Origin: Burkholderia vietnamiensis LMG 10929
Lineage (GTDB): Bacteria; Pseudomonadota; Gammaproteobacteria; Burkholderiales; Burkholderiaceae
Direction of reading: 5' to 3'
Length of the DNA stretch: 64,000 nt
Assembly: GCF_000959445.1 (NCBI RefSeq)
Contig: NZ_CP009630.1
Coordinates: 2,198,094 to 2,262,093, forward strand
The notes under the pieces are model-generated. The model was given only the letters and a program-made list of their open reading frames with translations, had not been told where the DNA came from and did no database searches. The translations under genes were made by a program, and so were the position numbers. Position 1 is the stretch's first letter. Every line of letters begins with the position of its first letter. Shown piece after piece: positions 1 through 9,117 of the stretch.

Positions 1-432
1 TATCGCGTGCTGTGCGCGTCGCCCGAGTACCTCGCGCGGCGCGGCACGCCGCGCACGCTCGCCGATCTCGCGTCGCACGACTGTCTCGCCATCAAGGAGC
101 GCGACCATCCGCTCGGCGTGTGGCGGCTGAACGTGCGCGGCGAAACGGCGACGGTGAAGGTCGGCGGCGCGTTGTCGACGAACCACGGCGAGGTGGCCGT
201 GCAATGGGCGCTCGCCGGACGCGGGATCGTGCTGCGTTCGATCTGGGAAGCGGGTCCGTTGATCGAGCGCGGCGAGTTGCGTCGCGTGCTGCCGGACGCA
301 ATTCAGCCGGCGAACATCTGGGCGGTGTATCCGGAGCGTGTGGCGGCTTCCGCGAAGGTGCGCGTGTGCGTCGACTTTCTGGCGGATGCGCTCGCCGGGT
401 TGAATGCCGCGGCGGGCAACGATGCGGGCTGA
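1..432 (+). CDS. LysR-family regulator, C-terminal part (cut by window start)
   Basis: The reading frame is open from the first base and ends at a TGA at 430-432, giving the last 143 residues of a protein whose start lies outside the window. The residues match the second half of a LysR effector-binding domain: the CASPEYL motif after the central strand, then a DLASHDCL segment and a WAL-GRGI segment near the end, as in the CrgA/AaeR-like LysR subgroup. The DNA-binding helix-turn-helix is not visible, so the regulated pathway cannot be inferred. The ORF can also be opened at an internal codon, but the pattern shows it is a 5' truncation by the window and not a short gene. Confidence 0.85.
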   Translation, partial: YRVLCASPEYLARRGTPRTLADLASHDCLAIKERDHPLGVWRLNVRGETATVKVGGALSTNHGEVAVQWALAGRGIVLRSIWEAGPLIERGELRRVLPDAIQPANIWAVYPERVAASAKVRVCVDFLADALAGLNAAAGNDAG

Positions 433-440
433 AATCGGCG

Positions 441-459
441 AAAGGTGAGCTTTTACGGG
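441..459 (+). repeat. Intergenic 19-nt motif, copy 1
   Basis: The sequence AAAGGTGAGCTTTTACGGG lies 9 bp after the LysR stop codon. A second copy with two mismatches sits at 6319-6337, also intergenic and in the same orientation. The function is unknown; it could be a regulatory or small-RNA element. Confidence 0.35.
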
Positions 460-648
460 GGCATGAGTGCCATCGGCGAATCATGCTCGCCTGCCGACTT
501 GCCACCACGTACAGGTGCGACGGCCTGCGGCGGGCGCCGACGCGCGATCAGCGGCGAAGCACCCTGCAGGCTGACGATTGTGCCTGCCCTCAACCCAACG
601 CCGAAGGCTCAAGCGCAGGACACCGGGTTCAAAGCCCAAACCTAAAGC

Positions 649-1596
649 TCACGTCCCCTGCGCCACACTCATCGCCCCGAGCATCAGATCGAGATTCTGC
701 ACGGCCGCGCCGGACGCTCCTTTGCCGAGATTGTCGAACACCGCGGACAGCAGCACCTGGCCGTGCTCCTCGTTGACGAACACACCGAGCCGCAGGTCGT
801 TCGTCCCGTTCAGCGCTTGCGGATCGAGATGCGCGATCGCGCGGGTGTCCGCGAGCGGCATGACGTCGACGTGGCGCGCGCCGGCGTAATGGTGCGCAAG
901 ACAGGCTTGCAGCGTCTCACCGGTCACGCCGGCGGACAGAAGGCGCAGCTCGATCGGCACGGTGAGGACGATGCCCTGTCGATAGGCACCGTAGGCCGGC
1001 ACGAACAGCGGTCGGTGCGCGAGGCCGGCATGTTGCTGGATTTCGGGCACATGCTTGTGCGCGAGCGTGAGGCCGTAGATCTGCAGCGGTTTCGCGCGGG
1101 CAGCGTCGTTCGATTCGAACGCGTCGACGGCAGCCCGGCCGCCGCCCGAGTAACCCGACACCGCATGGATGCTCACCGGATAGTCGCGTGGCAGCAGTCC
1201 GGCCTGCTGCAGCGGCCGCAGCAGGCCGATCGCGCCGGTCGGATAGCAGCCGGGGTTGGTCACGCGCCGCGCGCCGGCGATGGTCCGAGCGTGTCCGGCG
1301 GCCATCTCGGGAAAGCCGTAGACCCACTCCGGGTCGGTGCGATGGGCTGAACTCGCATCGATCACGCGTACGGCCGGATTGCGGATGAAGCCGACCGCTT
1401 CACGCGCGGCCGCGTCGGGCAGGCACAGAATCGTGAAGTCCGATGCGTTGATCGCTTCGGCGCGCCGCGCGGGATTCTTGCGCTCGGCATCGGGCAGCGT
1501 GACGAGCCGCAGGTCGGTGCGATCGCGCAGGCGCTCGTGGATCTGCAAACCGGTCGTGCCTTGATCGCCGTCGATGTAGACAGTGGCGTGATTCAT
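649..1596 (-). CDS. argC: N-acetyl-gamma-glutamyl-phosphate reductase, type 2
   Basis: This enzyme makes N-acetylglutamate semialdehyde from N-acetylglutamyl phosphate with NADPH in arginine synthesis. The 315-residue length and the N-terminal nucleotide-binding segment (IDGDQGTTG, residues 8-16) fit the short type-2 AGPR family. The catalytic cysteine is C117 in the NPGCYPTG motif, and a SSAHR motif at 82-86 and a SGYSGGGR motif follow as in the family. The frame stays open 50 codons further upstream to 1746, but the ATG at 1596 places the Rossmann strand directly at the N terminus and the extension has no family similarity. No other arg gene is adjacent. A LysR gene is divergent across 118 bp. 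Confidence 0.92.
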   Translation of the reverse strand: MNHATVYIDGDQGTTGLQIHERLRDRTDLRLVTLPDAERKNPARRAEAINASDFTILCLPDAAAREAVGFIRNPAVRVIDASSAHRTDPEWVYGFPEMAAGHARTIAGARRVTNPGCYPTGAIGLLRPLQQAGLLPRDYPVSIHAVSGYSGGGRAAVDAFESNDAARAKPLQIYGLTLAHKHVPEIQQHAGLAHRPLFVPAYGAYRQGIVLTVPIELRLLSAGVTGETLQACLAHHYAGARHVDVMPLADTRAIAHLDPQALNGTNDLRLGVFVNEEHGQVLLSAVFDNLGKGASGAAVQNLDLMLGAMSVAQGT

Positions 1597-1714
1597 GATC
1601 GTCGTGTTCCGCGTTTCGGGCATCGGGAAAGCCGTATCGTCCACTGAACGCCTAGAATTGGAAAAGTTGAATTTTCTGACCACAGGATTCAGAGTTCCTG
1701 AACGAGAGGTGGGA

Positions 1715-2599
1715 ATGCGGGAGATCAGTCTGGACCGGCTGCGCACGCTCGTCGCGATTGCCGACCAGGGTTCCTTCGTCGCCGCTGCGCAACTGCTGCA
1801 TCTTGCGCCGCCGACGGTCAGCCTTCATGTCGCCGAACTGGAAAGCAGGATCGGCGCGCCATTGCTGTCGCGCACGCGCGGCAACGTGCGGCCGTCGGCC
1901 ATCGGCGCGGTGCTGGTCGAGCGAGCGCGCCGCCTGCTGGCCGACGTCGAAGCGACGCTCGACGACGTTGAGCGGCAAGTGCAGGGGCTGACCGGGCGCG
2001 TGCGGCTCGGCGCATCGACCGGCGCGATCGCGCATCTGTTGCCGCAGGCGGTGGCGCGGCTGCGCGAGCACCATCCGGACATCGACGTGCAGATCGCCGT
2101 GCTCACGTCGCAAGACACGCTCGCGCGTCTTGCGCAGGGCACGCTCGACGTCGGGCTCGTCGCGTTGCCGCAGCCGGCGGTCGCGGGGTTGTCGATTCGC
2201 GCGTGGCGGCGCGATCCGGTGCTCGCGTTTCTGCCCGCCGACTGGCAAGCGCCGGCGCGGGCGACGCCGGCGTATCTGGCCGCGCGTCCGTTGATTCTCA
2301 ACGATGCGACCACACGCTTGTCGCGGCTCACGACGGAATGGTTCGCGCTCGGCGGCCACCGGCCCGAGCCGCGCATCGAACTGAACTACAACGATGCGAT
2401 CAAGAGTTTGGTCGCCGCGGGTTACGGCGCGACGCTGTTGCCGCACGAGGCCGGCGCGCCGCTGCCCGATGCGCGTATCGTCATGCGGCCGCTACGCCCG
2501 GCGTTGCGGCGCGAGCTCGGGATCGCCCATCGTGCCGGCCCGGTCGAGCGGTCGACGCAGCACGTGCTCGACGCGTTGTGGGCGCTCGGCGCGCGATAG
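1715..2599 (+). CDS. LysR-family transcriptional regulator
   Basis: This is a 294-residue LysR regulator. The N-terminal winged helix-turn-helix covers roughly residues 5-65 ([19 protein letters not shown], then [12 protein letters not shown]), followed by a linker helix and a periplasmic-binding-like effector domain from about residue 90. The ATG at 1715 is chosen because GAGAGGTGGGA lies just upstream and the HTH then starts at residue 5; an upstream in-frame start at 1595 would overlap argC. The gene is divergent from argC, a usual arrangement for a LysR regulator and its target, so argC is the first candidate target. That link is inference only. Confidence 0.9.
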   Translation: MREISLDRLRTLVAIADQGSFVAAAQLLHLAPPTVSLHVAELESRIGAPLLSRTRGNVRPSAIGAVLVERARRLLADVEATLDDVERQVQGLTGRVRLGASTGAIAHLLPQAVARLREHHPDIDVQIAVLTSQDTLARLAQGTLDVGLVALPQPAVAGLSIRAWRRDPVLAFLPADWQAPARATPAYLAARPLILNDATTRLSRLTTEWFALGGHRPEPRIELNYNDAIKSLVAAGYGATLLPHEAGAPLPDARIVMRPLRPALRRELGIAHRAGPVERSTQHVLDALWALGAR

Positions 2600-2663
2600 C
2601 AAGTCGCGGGGGGTAAGCCTCCACTCGAAAGCAACGCATCGAGAGCGCCGCCGTGGCCGGCCA

Positions 2664-3128
2664 TTACAGCCGATGCTCCTTCGCGAGCATCAGCACACGC
2701 GCCCAGCGCTGCGCATCGCGCCGGTCCATCATCGGCAACTTCCACTCGCTTCGCACTCCGTCGCGCACGCGCACGAGCAGATACCAGCGGCCGTCGCTCG
2801 GCTCGGCGTCGCAGCCGTCGAGCTGCGACAGCGTATAGCGGCCGTCCGCGCCGTCGTGCGACAGCCACAGCAGCCCTTGCGTCGCGGACACGCGCAATTC
2901 GCCCCATCCGCGCTGTTCGATATGGGTCCAGCCCGGCTCCCGCGTATTCGGTGCGATGTCGCGACGGCGCTTGAGCCACCACGCAATCAGCGCGATCACG
3001 GCGACGGCGGCGAGCACCGCGGCCGCGATCGCGACCGGCTGGCCGAACTGTGCGGCGATCACGTGAAACAGATGAACGGCCCCCCATCCGAGGGCGATGA
3101 GCGCAAACAGCGCAAGAAAAATCGGCAT
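2664..3128 (-). CDS. Small membrane protein of unknown function
   Basis: The 154-residue protein has two hydrophobic segments, about residues 3-20 and 31-51, the second followed by KRRRD, which suggests a hairpin in the inner membrane with the remainder in the cytoplasm. The C-terminal 100 residues are polar with many tryptophans (GWTHIEQRGWGELRV, GRWYLLVRVRDG) and look like a small beta-rich domain. I do not recognise the family. It lies 57 bp downstream of the patatin gene on the same strand and is probably the last gene of the adc-bdhA-patatin operon. Confidence 0.7.
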   Translation of the reverse strand: MPIFLALFALIALGWGAVHLFHVIAAQFGQPVAIAAAVLAAVAVIALIAWWLKRRRDIAPNTREPGWTHIEQRGWGELRVSATQGLLWLSHDGADGRYTLSQLDGCDAEPSDGRWYLLVRVRDGVRSEWKLPMMDRRDAQRWARVLMLAKEHRL

Positions 3129-3145
3129 GTCGAATCGGAAATGAG

Positions 3146-3175
3146 AACGGGCCGGCGCAGCGCGCGCGGCCCGTT
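3146..3175 (-). terminator. Intercistronic hairpin after patatin gene
   Basis: Arms AACGGGCC (3146-3153) and GGCCCGTT (3168-3175) pair perfectly around a 14-nt loop. There is no long T run, so it may be a weak terminator or an mRNA stabiliser between the patatin gene and the small membrane protein gene. Confidence 0.35.
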
Positions 3176-3185
3176 GCAGACGGCA

Positions 3186-4403
3186 TCACCGGTGGCGGTG
3201 AATGTCGTGCGTGACGAAGCCTGCGTCGTTGACGGGCAGCGCGAGGCCGTCCTTGACCGCGAGCGTCTTGCGGATGTCGTCGAGACCCGCGGACCAGTGG
3301 TCGCGCATCGTCGACAGACCGAACTGGTAGTCCTTGTAGTGATGCTCGTAAGCCTTCTGCTGATAGATCAGATGTTGAACGTTGTACTTCTTGCCGCTCG
3401 ACATCGCTTCGGCTTCGACGCACCACGGATCGTTCTTGCGCTGCGCTTCGGGCACCTGTTCGAGCACGTGCCGCAGCACGTTGCGAAAGCGCTGTTCGCG
3501 TTGCAGCGTATCGGTGACCAAACGCGTGCGGCTCGAATACTGCACGTCCTTCGTGCGTTCCGCGACGTCGGCCATCGTGCGCGGCAGCGGCCCGCGAGCG
3601 CTCCACAGATCGACCTGGAACGCGAGCGTGTCGCGGCGCGGATGCGCGCGCAGCACCTCCATCAGCGGCGTGTTCGACACGATGCCGCCGTCCCAGTAGT
3701 ACTCGCCGTCGATCTCGACCGGCGGGAACGCCGGCGGCAATGCGCCGGACGCCATGAAGTGCTCGGGCTCGAGCCGGATGCGCGCGTTGTCGAAGTACAC
3801 GAAGTTGCCGGTGCCGACGTTGACCGCGCCGACCGACACGCGCGTCTCGCCCGAGTTGATCCGGTCGAAGTCGCACAGCTTGAGCAGCGTCGCGCGCAGC
3901 GCGGACGTGTCGTACCAGCTGATCTTCTCCGGATGATCGGACACGCCGGGCAGCGGCGGCGGAAAGCGCGGCACGAAGAAGCCCTGCTGGCCCTGCATCA
4001 TCGCGCTGGCGGCCTGCGATGCAGTGAAGAACGTGCGGATCTGGTCGATGCTGTTGAACAGCGCGAATTCGAATGCGGCCGGCATCGCGGGAAAGTACGC
4101 GGGCTGGCAGATCGTCTCCCAGAATTCGCGCAGCCGTTCGACGCGATGTTCGGGCGCGTTGCCCGCGATCAGCGCGGTATTGAGTGCGCCGATCGAGATG
4201 CCGGCGATCCAGTCGAGCGGAATGCCGGCCTCGTGCAGCCCTTCGAATACGCCGGCCTGGTAAGCGCCGAGCGCGCCGCCGCCCTGCAGGACGAGCGCGA
4301 TCGTTTCGTATGGCAGCGACCGCGCCGTTGCCGGTGCACCGGCCTCGTGTCGCAGGTCCGTCGCATCGACGGCCTGCTTTTCTGTACGCGCGTGCGGTTT
4401 CAT
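3186..4403 (-). CDS. Patatin-like phospholipase/esterase (DUF3734 type)
   Basis: This is a patatin-fold serine hydrolase of 405 residues. The oxyanion loop is GGGALG (41-46), the nucleophile elbow is GISIG with Ser70, and the catalytic aspartate is D238 in the WDGG motif. The C-terminal third (from about 290) matches the DUF3734 extension seen in bacterial patatins. The start at 4403 has GGAG six bases upstream. It is third in a minus-strand run after acetoacetate decarboxylase and 3-hydroxybutyrate dehydrogenase (130 bp after the latter). In Legionella a bdhA-patatin operon (bdhA-patD) is tied to polyhydroxybutyrate turnover, so a role with storage polymer or lipid acyl chains is plausible. 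The substrate is not shown by the sequence. Confidence 0.88.
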   Translation of the reverse strand: MKPHARTEKQAVDATDLRHEAGAPATARSLPYETIALVLQGGGALGAYQAGVFEGLHEAGIPLDWIAGISIGALNTALIAGNAPEHRVERLREFWETICQPAYFPAMPAAFEFALFNSIDQIRTFFTASQAASAMMQGQQGFFVPRFPPPLPGVSDHPEKISWYDTSALRATLLKLCDFDRINSGETRVSVGAVNVGTGNFVYFDNARIRLEPEHFMASGALPPAFPPVEIDGEYYWDGGIVSNTPLMEVLRAHPRRDTLAFQVDLWSARGPLPRTMADVAERTKDVQYSSRTRLVTDTLQREQRFRNVLRHVLEQVPEAQRKNDPWCVEAEAMSSGKKYNVQHLIYQQKAYEHHYKDYQFGLSTMRDHWSAGLDDIRKTLAVKDGLALPVNDAGFVTHDIHRHR

Positions 4404-4533
4404 CAGTTGCTCCGGGAAATCCGCCGTCGACGGCGGGGATGAACGGAGCGACGTCGACCGACGCGCTCCGTTGCGAGAATAAGCCGTGGTTCGCGATGCG
4501 CCTCCGTTCCGGAGGCGCGCAAGGCGCGCGACG

Positions 4534-5319
4534 TTATTGCATGAACCAGCCGTGGCTGACGACGAACGACTGGCCGGTGAGCGCGGCGCTCGGGAACGCC
4601 GACAGGAACAGCACCGTCTGCGCGACGTCCTGCACCGTCGTGAACACGCCGTCCACCGTGTTGCCGAGCATCACCTTCTTCACCACTTCTTCCTCGCTGA
4701 TGCCGAGCTCCTTCGCCTGCTCCGGAATCTGCTTGTCGACCAGCGGCGTGCGCACGAAGCCCGGACACACCACATGCGAGCGCACGTTGTGCTTCGCGCC
4801 TTCCTTGGCCAGCACGCGCGCGAGCCCCAGCAGCCCATGCTTGGCCGTCACGTACGCCGACTTCAGCGGCGACGCCTCGTGCGAGTGCACCGAGCCCATG
4901 TAGATGACGACGCCGCCGCGATCGTCCTTGTACATGTGCTTGAGCGCAGCCTTGGTCGTGAGGAACGCGCCGTCGACGTGAATCGCCTGCATCTTCTTCC
5001 AGTCGGCGAACGAGTAGTTCTCGATCGGGTTGACGATCTGGATGCCCGCGTTCGACACCAGGATGTCGACCGAGCCGAACGTCTCGGCGACCTTGTCGAT
5101 GCCGCTGTTCACCGCGTCCTCGCTGGTGACGTCCATCGCGACGCCGATCGCCTTGCCGCCGGCCTTGTTGATCTCGTCGGCCACCGCGTTCGCGCCGTCC
5201 TGGTTCAGGTCGGCGATCGCGACGGCCGCGCCGGCCTTCGCCAGCTCCAGCGCGATTTCCTTGCCGATGCCGCTCGCGGCGCCCGTGACGACTGCGGTCT
5301 TGCCATTCAGGTTGCTCAT
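4534..5319 (-). CDS. bdhA: 3-hydroxybutyrate dehydrogenase
   Basis: This short-chain dehydrogenase interconverts (R)-3-hydroxybutyrate and acetoacetate with NAD. It has 261 residues, the usual length of the family. The cofactor motif is TGAASGIG (12-19), NAG is at 90-92, and the catalytic triad is S143, Y156, K160. The C-terminal [11 protein letters not shown] is characteristic of 3-hydroxybutyrate dehydrogenases. The frame is open far upstream, but the ATG at 5319 is the start that fits the family; the upstream part overlaps the next gene. It sits 53 bp after the acetoacetate decarboxylase gene, so hydroxybutyrate, acetoacetate and acetone plus CO2 form one pathway. Confidence 0.95.
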   Translation of the reverse strand: MSNLNGKTAVVTGAASGIGKEIALELAKAGAAVAIADLNQDGANAVADEINKAGGKAIGVAMDVTSEDAVNSGIDKVAETFGSVDILVSNAGIQIVNPIENYSFADWKKMQAIHVDGAFLTTKAALKHMYKDDRGGVVIYMGSVHSHEASPLKSAYVTAKHGLLGLARVLAKEGAKHNVRSHVVCPGFVRTPLVDKQIPEQAKELGISEEEVVKKVMLGNTVDGVFTTVQDVAQTVLFLSAFPSAALTGQSFVVSHGWFMQ

Positions 5320-5372
5320 TTCGAATTTCCCGTGGTGAAGGATGGACAGGGGAGGCCCCTGGGACGTGCTGG

Positions 5373-6113
5373 TTACTGAGCCAGATAATCGTAGACGACT
5401 TCGCCGAGCCCGAGCGTCAGATCGGCGACGATGTGACGAGCCTCGACGATCTCGAGCACCGGCAGGTCGGCCACCGGCGCCAGCGCGTGCGGCGCCAGCT
5501 CGAGCGACGCGGGGCCGGTCCACGCGCCTTTCATCTTGATGTCCTGCAGGTAGTAGCGCACCAGTTCGCACACGCGCGCGGAGCCGTCGACGTGCGGGAT
5601 GATCTTCAGCAGGAAGTTCGGGCCGGCGAGACGCTTCATCTGCTCGTCGAGGTCGAGTTCCTTGTGCTTGTAGCCCATCGTGCCGGTCGCGACGCGCACC
5701 TTGCCGTAGTCGAGCGTGCCCAGGATGTGATCGGTGTTCACGTGCAGCGTCGGCGACGCGAGTTTCTTCGGAAAGCCCCACAGTTCGCGGCCGCCGGCGA
5801 TCGGCGGATGATCGTCGAGATACATCGCGAGCGTGTAGCCGCCGGCCTGCCCGTTGTATTCGACCGGAATCACCTGGCCGCTTTCGGTGTAGTCGCCGAA
5901 GCCGGTCGAATCGGCCATGCGGATGAATTCGTAATGCACGAGCGGCTCGGCAATCTGTAGCGGCTCCGGGACGACCGCGCGCAAGCGCTCGGGATCGGTG
6001 CGGTACGTGATGATCACGAACTCACGGTCGACGAAACGATACGGGCCCATCGGAAAGGCCGGGCTGGTCAACGGCATCGCAAACGCTTTGGATCGGACAT
6101 CGCTGGGCTTCAT
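5373..6113 (-). CDS. adc: Acetoacetate decarboxylase
   Basis: The 246-residue protein decarboxylates acetoacetate to acetone and CO2. The Schiff-base lysine pair is K116-K117 in [12 protein letters not shown], equivalent to the K115/K116 pair of the clostridial enzyme, where the second lysine lowers the pKa of the first. The ATG at 6113 was chosen because the 27 upstream codons are Arg/His-rich and unlike the family; GGAGT lies 5' of it. It appears to be the first gene of an operon with bdhA, a patatin and a small membrane protein. A preference for acetoacetate over larger beta-keto acids is assumed from bdhA being next door. Confidence 0.93.
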   Translation of the reverse strand: MKPSDVRSKAFAMPLTSPAFPMGPYRFVDREFVIITYRTDPERLRAVVPEPLQIAEPLVHYEFIRMADSTGFGDYTESGQVIPVEYNGQAGGYTLAMYLDDHPPIAGGRELWGFPKKLASPTLHVNTDHILGTLDYGKVRVATGTMGYKHKELDLDEQMKRLAGPNFLLKIIPHVDGSARVCELVRYYLQDIKMKGAWTGPASLELAPHALAPVADLPVLEIVEARHIVADLTLGLGEVVYDYLAQ

Positions 6114-6548
6114 GCGGACTCCTTGTTGTCGAGCGCTACGTGGATGAGTGGGCCTAATCGTATGCCTGTGCGTTGCCGTTGTGCGATGCCGCATCGGGAA
6201 TTAATTGTTGCCGATTTCGGATCCGTTGCGGCGTAAATGTTGAGATGAGTGAGTTGAACCACGGCGATCGCCCGCGATGGCCGCATTTCCGGGGCACGCA
6301 GCGATGCCGCGATATGAAAAAGGTGAGTATTTACGGGAAGGTAGGTGAGCCTTCGCGGGCGAAGGCGGCGCGGGAATATGTCAATTGTGTGAACTCTGGC
6401 TGCGGTGCACGTTCTAAGTGCGTTCGCGCGCGGGCCGCTTCGGCTGCCGTCGCCGCGCGTTAACGATCACTTAAGCGAGTGAGCACTAGCATCGTTCGCA
6501 TCCGACCGGCGCGCCGGTCTCCCCATCGGCCCACACCTGACCGGATTC
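6114..6548. other. Non-coding interval between divergent adc operon and PAP2 gene
   Basis: These 435 bp hold no credible ORF. They should carry the adc operon promoter on the minus strand and the promoter of the PAP2 gene. The stretch at 6180-6245 is noticeably AT-richer than its surroundings. The 19-nt motif copy 2 is inside. Confidence 0.6.
6319..6337 (+). repeat. Intergenic 19-nt motif, copy 2
   Basis: AAAGGTGAGTATTTACGGG matches the element at 441-459 in 17 of 19 positions and has the same orientation. A related GTAGGTGAGCC follows at 6341. Confidence 0.35.
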
Positions 6549-7130
6549 ATGCAGAACCTCAATCTCACCCTGTTCGACGCCATCAATGCCGGCGCGGCGC
6601 CGCACCCCGCGGTGGCGCGCGTCGCCTTTTTCGCCGCCGACTGGCTCGTTTATGCACTGCCTGCGATGCTGCTGCTGACGTGGATCTTCGGCGAGCGCCC
6701 GACGCGGCGGCAGGCCATCGAAGCCGGCGCCGGCGCGTGCGTGGCGCTGGCGCTCGCGCAGGTGGTCGGGCATTTCTGGTTTTCGCCGCGGCCGTTCATG
6801 GTCGGCGTCGGTACGCAGCTGATTCCGCATGCGCCGGACAGCTCGTTTCCGAGCGATCACATGACGTTTGCATGGAGCCTCGCGGCCGGCATGCTGCTGG
6901 CCGGTACGACGCGGCTCACCGGGTTCGTGATGGCCGCGATGGCCGTCGCGATCGCGTGGGGGCGCGTGTACGTGGGCGTTCACTGGCCCTACGACATGGT
7001 CGGCGGCGTGCTGGTGGGCACCGCCGGCGCGCTGGCTGCGCACCTGTACGGTTACCGGGCCGTCGATCTGCTCGAACGCATCGGCGACGCTGTGCACGCG
7101 GTCATGATGGGGCGCGAGCGCACGCCGTGA
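6549..7130 (+). CDS. PAP2-family phosphatase, BcrC-like undecaprenyl-diphosphatase
   Basis: The 193-residue membrane protein has about five hydrophobic segments and the PAP2 active-site motifs: SPRPF near residue 79, PSDH near residue 101, and RVYVGVHWPYD around 137-147 with the catalytic histidine and aspartate. The first motif lacks the usual lysine seven residues before the RP pair. The size and N-terminal NLTLFDAINAG resemble BcrC-type undecaprenyl-pyrophosphate phosphatases, which recycle the cell-wall lipid carrier at the outer face of the inner membrane. A lipid phosphatase with another substrate is the alternative. It is monocistronic. Confidence 0.85.
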   Translation: MQNLNLTLFDAINAGAAPHPAVARVAFFAADWLVYALPAMLLLTWIFGERPTRRQAIEAGAGACVALALAQVVGHFWFSPRPFMVGVGTQLIPHAPDSSFPSDHMTFAWSLAAGMLLAGTTRLTGFVMAAMAVAIAWGRVYVGVHWPYDMVGGVLVGTAGALAAHLYGYRAVDLLERIGDAVHAVMMGRERTP

Positions 7131-7167
7131 GCGGGCTGCGGCGCGCGGGAAGCGCCGGCTGCCGACG

Positions 7168-7392
7168 TCAACCGGGCGTCTTGGCCGTGTCGACCGACGC
7201 CGACGTGCCGCCGCCCGCTTCGTGCAGTTCGGGCGTTTCGCCCGTGTGTCGGGCGGCGTCGCGTTCGAGCGAACTTTCCTTGAGGATCGCGCACATCGCG
7301 ACGAACAGCGCGAGCGCAACGGCCGCCAGGCCGCAATAGCCGGCGATCTTCAGGTGGCGAAGGAAAGGCGAAGCGGGGTTTGCTTTTGTCAT
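7168..7392 (-). CDS. Small single-span membrane protein, unknown function
   Basis: A 74-residue protein starting MTKANPAS has one transmembrane helix at about residues 15-37 and a polar tail rich in Glu, Thr and Ala. The frame opens upstream at 7482, but the ATG at 7392 is preceded by CCAGGAGCG, a good ribosome site, and puts the helix near the N terminus. No family is recognised. It is convergent with the PAP2 gene, with a 37-bp gap. Confidence 0.6.
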   Translation of the reverse strand: MTKANPASPFLRHLKIAGYCGLAAVALALFVAMCAILKESSLERDAARHTGETPELHEAGGGTSASVDTAKTPG

Positions 7393-7509
7393 GACCGGGC
7401 GCTCCTGGGCGGACTGCGGCGGCTGTCGCGCGACAGCGGCGTCGCAGACATACATATATACCAGCCGCGGCGCCGATGCCAAGCCCGCTGCGCGAAAGCC
7501 CCCGTTGCG

Positions 7510-8343
7510 TCAGTCTTCCAGCGTTTCATGCACGGCCGCTGCGCCGCGCTTCCAGTATGCGGCCGCGCGGATGCGCGACTTGTCGATCCCGCGCTCGCCG
7601 CTCAGATGCTGACGCACCGCGCGCATCGATTGCGCTTCGCCTGCGGCCCACACGTATCCATCGCCGGAGGACGGCAGCGGCAGCTCGCGCACCGCATTCA
7701 GCAGCGCATCGCCGTCGGTTGTGTCGGTTGTGTCGGCTTCGGCGCGAAAGCGCCAGATTTCGTGCACGTCGGCACGCGTGTCGAACGCGATTTGCGCGGT
7801 GCGATCGGCCACTTCCAGCACCATCGCCACGCGCGCGCCGGCCGGCAACTCCTCGAGGCGGCGTGCGACGGCCGGCAGCGCCGTGTCGTCGCCGATCAAC
7901 AGATGCCAGTCGAAGTCGGTCGGCACGACGAACGAGCCGCGCGGCCCGCCGATACCGAGCCACTGGCCGACGCGTGCCTGCGCTGCCCATTGCGATGCGG
8001 GGCCTGGATGGTTCAGCACGAACTCCAGGTCGAGTTCGCAGGCGGCGCGGTCGAAGCGGCGCGGCGTGAAATCGCGCGCGACCGGTTTCGGCTCGCCTGC
8101 CGGGAATTCCGGGCCGTTCGCGCCGAGCGTCGGCAGCGCCGGTCGCTCCGCGCCGGGCGGCGGGAAAAACACCTTCACGTGGTCGTCGAACGACGACGAT
8201 TCGAAATCCGCGAGGTCGGCGCCGCCGAGCGTGACGCGCAGCAGGTGCGGCGTGATCGCACGCACGCGCACGACTTGCAGCAAGCGGAGTTTGAGCGGAT
8301 GGCGCACGCGGGTCACGGTGCGCTCCGGTGTGTTCTGTATCAA
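7510..8343 (-). CDS. Siderophore-interacting protein, FAD-dependent ferric reductase (YqjH/ViuB family)
   Basis: The 277-residue protein has the SIP layout: an N-terminal FAD-binding barrel (residues about 18-140, with RDFTPRRF as the flavin motif) and a C-terminal NAD(P)H domain (LIGDDTALPAVARRLEELP, then YVWAAGEAQSMRAVRQHL near 235). Family members reduce ferric siderophores in the cytoplasm to release iron. It lies 37 bp after a PadR regulator with a His-rich N terminus, on the same strand. E. coli YqjH and YqjI are the same pair, so metal-dependent repression is the expected control. A short TTDTTD stretch near residue 210 is encoded by a small repeat. Confidence 0.9.
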   Translation of the reverse strand: MIQNTPERTVTRVRHPLKLRLLQVVRVRAITPHLLRVTLGGADLADFESSSFDDHVKVFFPPPGAERPALPTLGANGPEFPAGEPKPVARDFTPRRFDRAACELDLEFVLNHPGPASQWAAQARVGQWLGIGGPRGSFVVPTDFDWHLLIGDDTALPAVARRLEELPAGARVAMVLEVADRTAQIAFDTRADVHEIWRFRAEADTTDTTDGDALLNAVRELPLPSSGDGYVWAAGEAQSMRAVRQHLSGERGIDKSRIRAAAYWKRGAAAVHETLED

Positions 8344-8380
8344 TCCGTGCTCCTGATGGTTTGTGGTGGTGCGGCATGGG

Positions 8381-9091
8381 TTACGCGCCGCTGCCGCCTT
8401 CGATTTCGGCCGTCGCGCGGCGCATGATCGCTGCGATGCGACGCTGCTCGTCGGCGTCGGCGGCGCTCTTGTGCAGCAGCGCGCGCTTCAGTGCCAAGCG
8501 AGCCGCGACGAATTCCGGCAGCCAGCCGGCTTGTGCATCGTCCGCTGCTTCGCTGCCCGCCGATTCGCCGGCGAACGCACGCCGCATGAATTCCATCTTG
8601 CGGGCGAGGTGCGTGAGACGCGCGAACAACGTGTCGACCCGTTCGCGCTGCGCCTCGAGATGCGCGCGGCCGGCGTCCGTCAGCGCGTAGCGTTTGCGGT
8701 TGCCTTCTGCTTGCGAGACGACGAAGCCGACTTCCTCGAGATAGGTCAGCGCCGGATAGACCATGCCGGGGCTCGGGCTGTAGAAGCCGTTCGAGCGCGT
8801 GTCGAGCGCCTTGATGAGTTCGTAGCCGTGGCTCGGTTGTTCGGCGACCAGCGCGAGCAACAGCAGTTGAAGGTCGTCGGAGCTGAACTGGCGGCCGCGC
8901 GGCATGCCGTCGTCACCGAAATCGCCAAAGCCGCCGCGTCCGCCACGGCCGCCGAACGGGCCGCCGCCGAAGGGATCGTGGCCGCGGCGATGACGGCCGA
9001 TCGCGTGCCGCAGGCTGGCGAACCACTCGAGGCCGGGATGATGGCCGTGGCCGCGGCAGCGGGCGTCGCCATCGAAAGGGGTGTGTCGCAT
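8381..9091 (-). CDS. PadR-family regulator with metal-binding-like N terminus (YqjI-like)
   Basis: The first 70 of 236 residues are His- and Gly-rich (CRGHGHHPG, GRHRRGHDPFGGG, GGRGGRGG), then comes a PadR winged helix at about residues 72-150 (LLLLALVAEQPSHGYELI, TPSPGMVYPAL-like motif, GNRKRYALTDAG) and a helical dimerisation tail. E. coli YqjI has the same plan, binds nickel or iron through its N-terminal tail, and represses the ferric reductase gene yqjH. Here the regulator is first and the SIP gene second in one transcript, so it probably represses itself and its target together. Two short inverted repeats lie 27-52 bp upstream of its start. Confidence 0.9.
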   Translation of the reverse strand: MRHTPFDGDARCRGHGHHPGLEWFASLRHAIGRHRRGHDPFGGGPFGGRGGRGGFGDFGDDGMPRGRQFSSDDLQLLLLALVAEQPSHGYELIKALDTRSNGFYSPSPGMVYPALTYLEEVGFVVSQAEGNRKRYALTDAGRAHLEAQRERVDTLFARLTHLARKMEFMRRAFAGESAGSEAADDAQAGWLPEFVAARLALKRALLHKSAADADEQRRIAAIMRRATAEIEGGSGA

Positions 9092-9117
9092 GATCGTGTC
9101 CTATGTGTCGGAAAACA

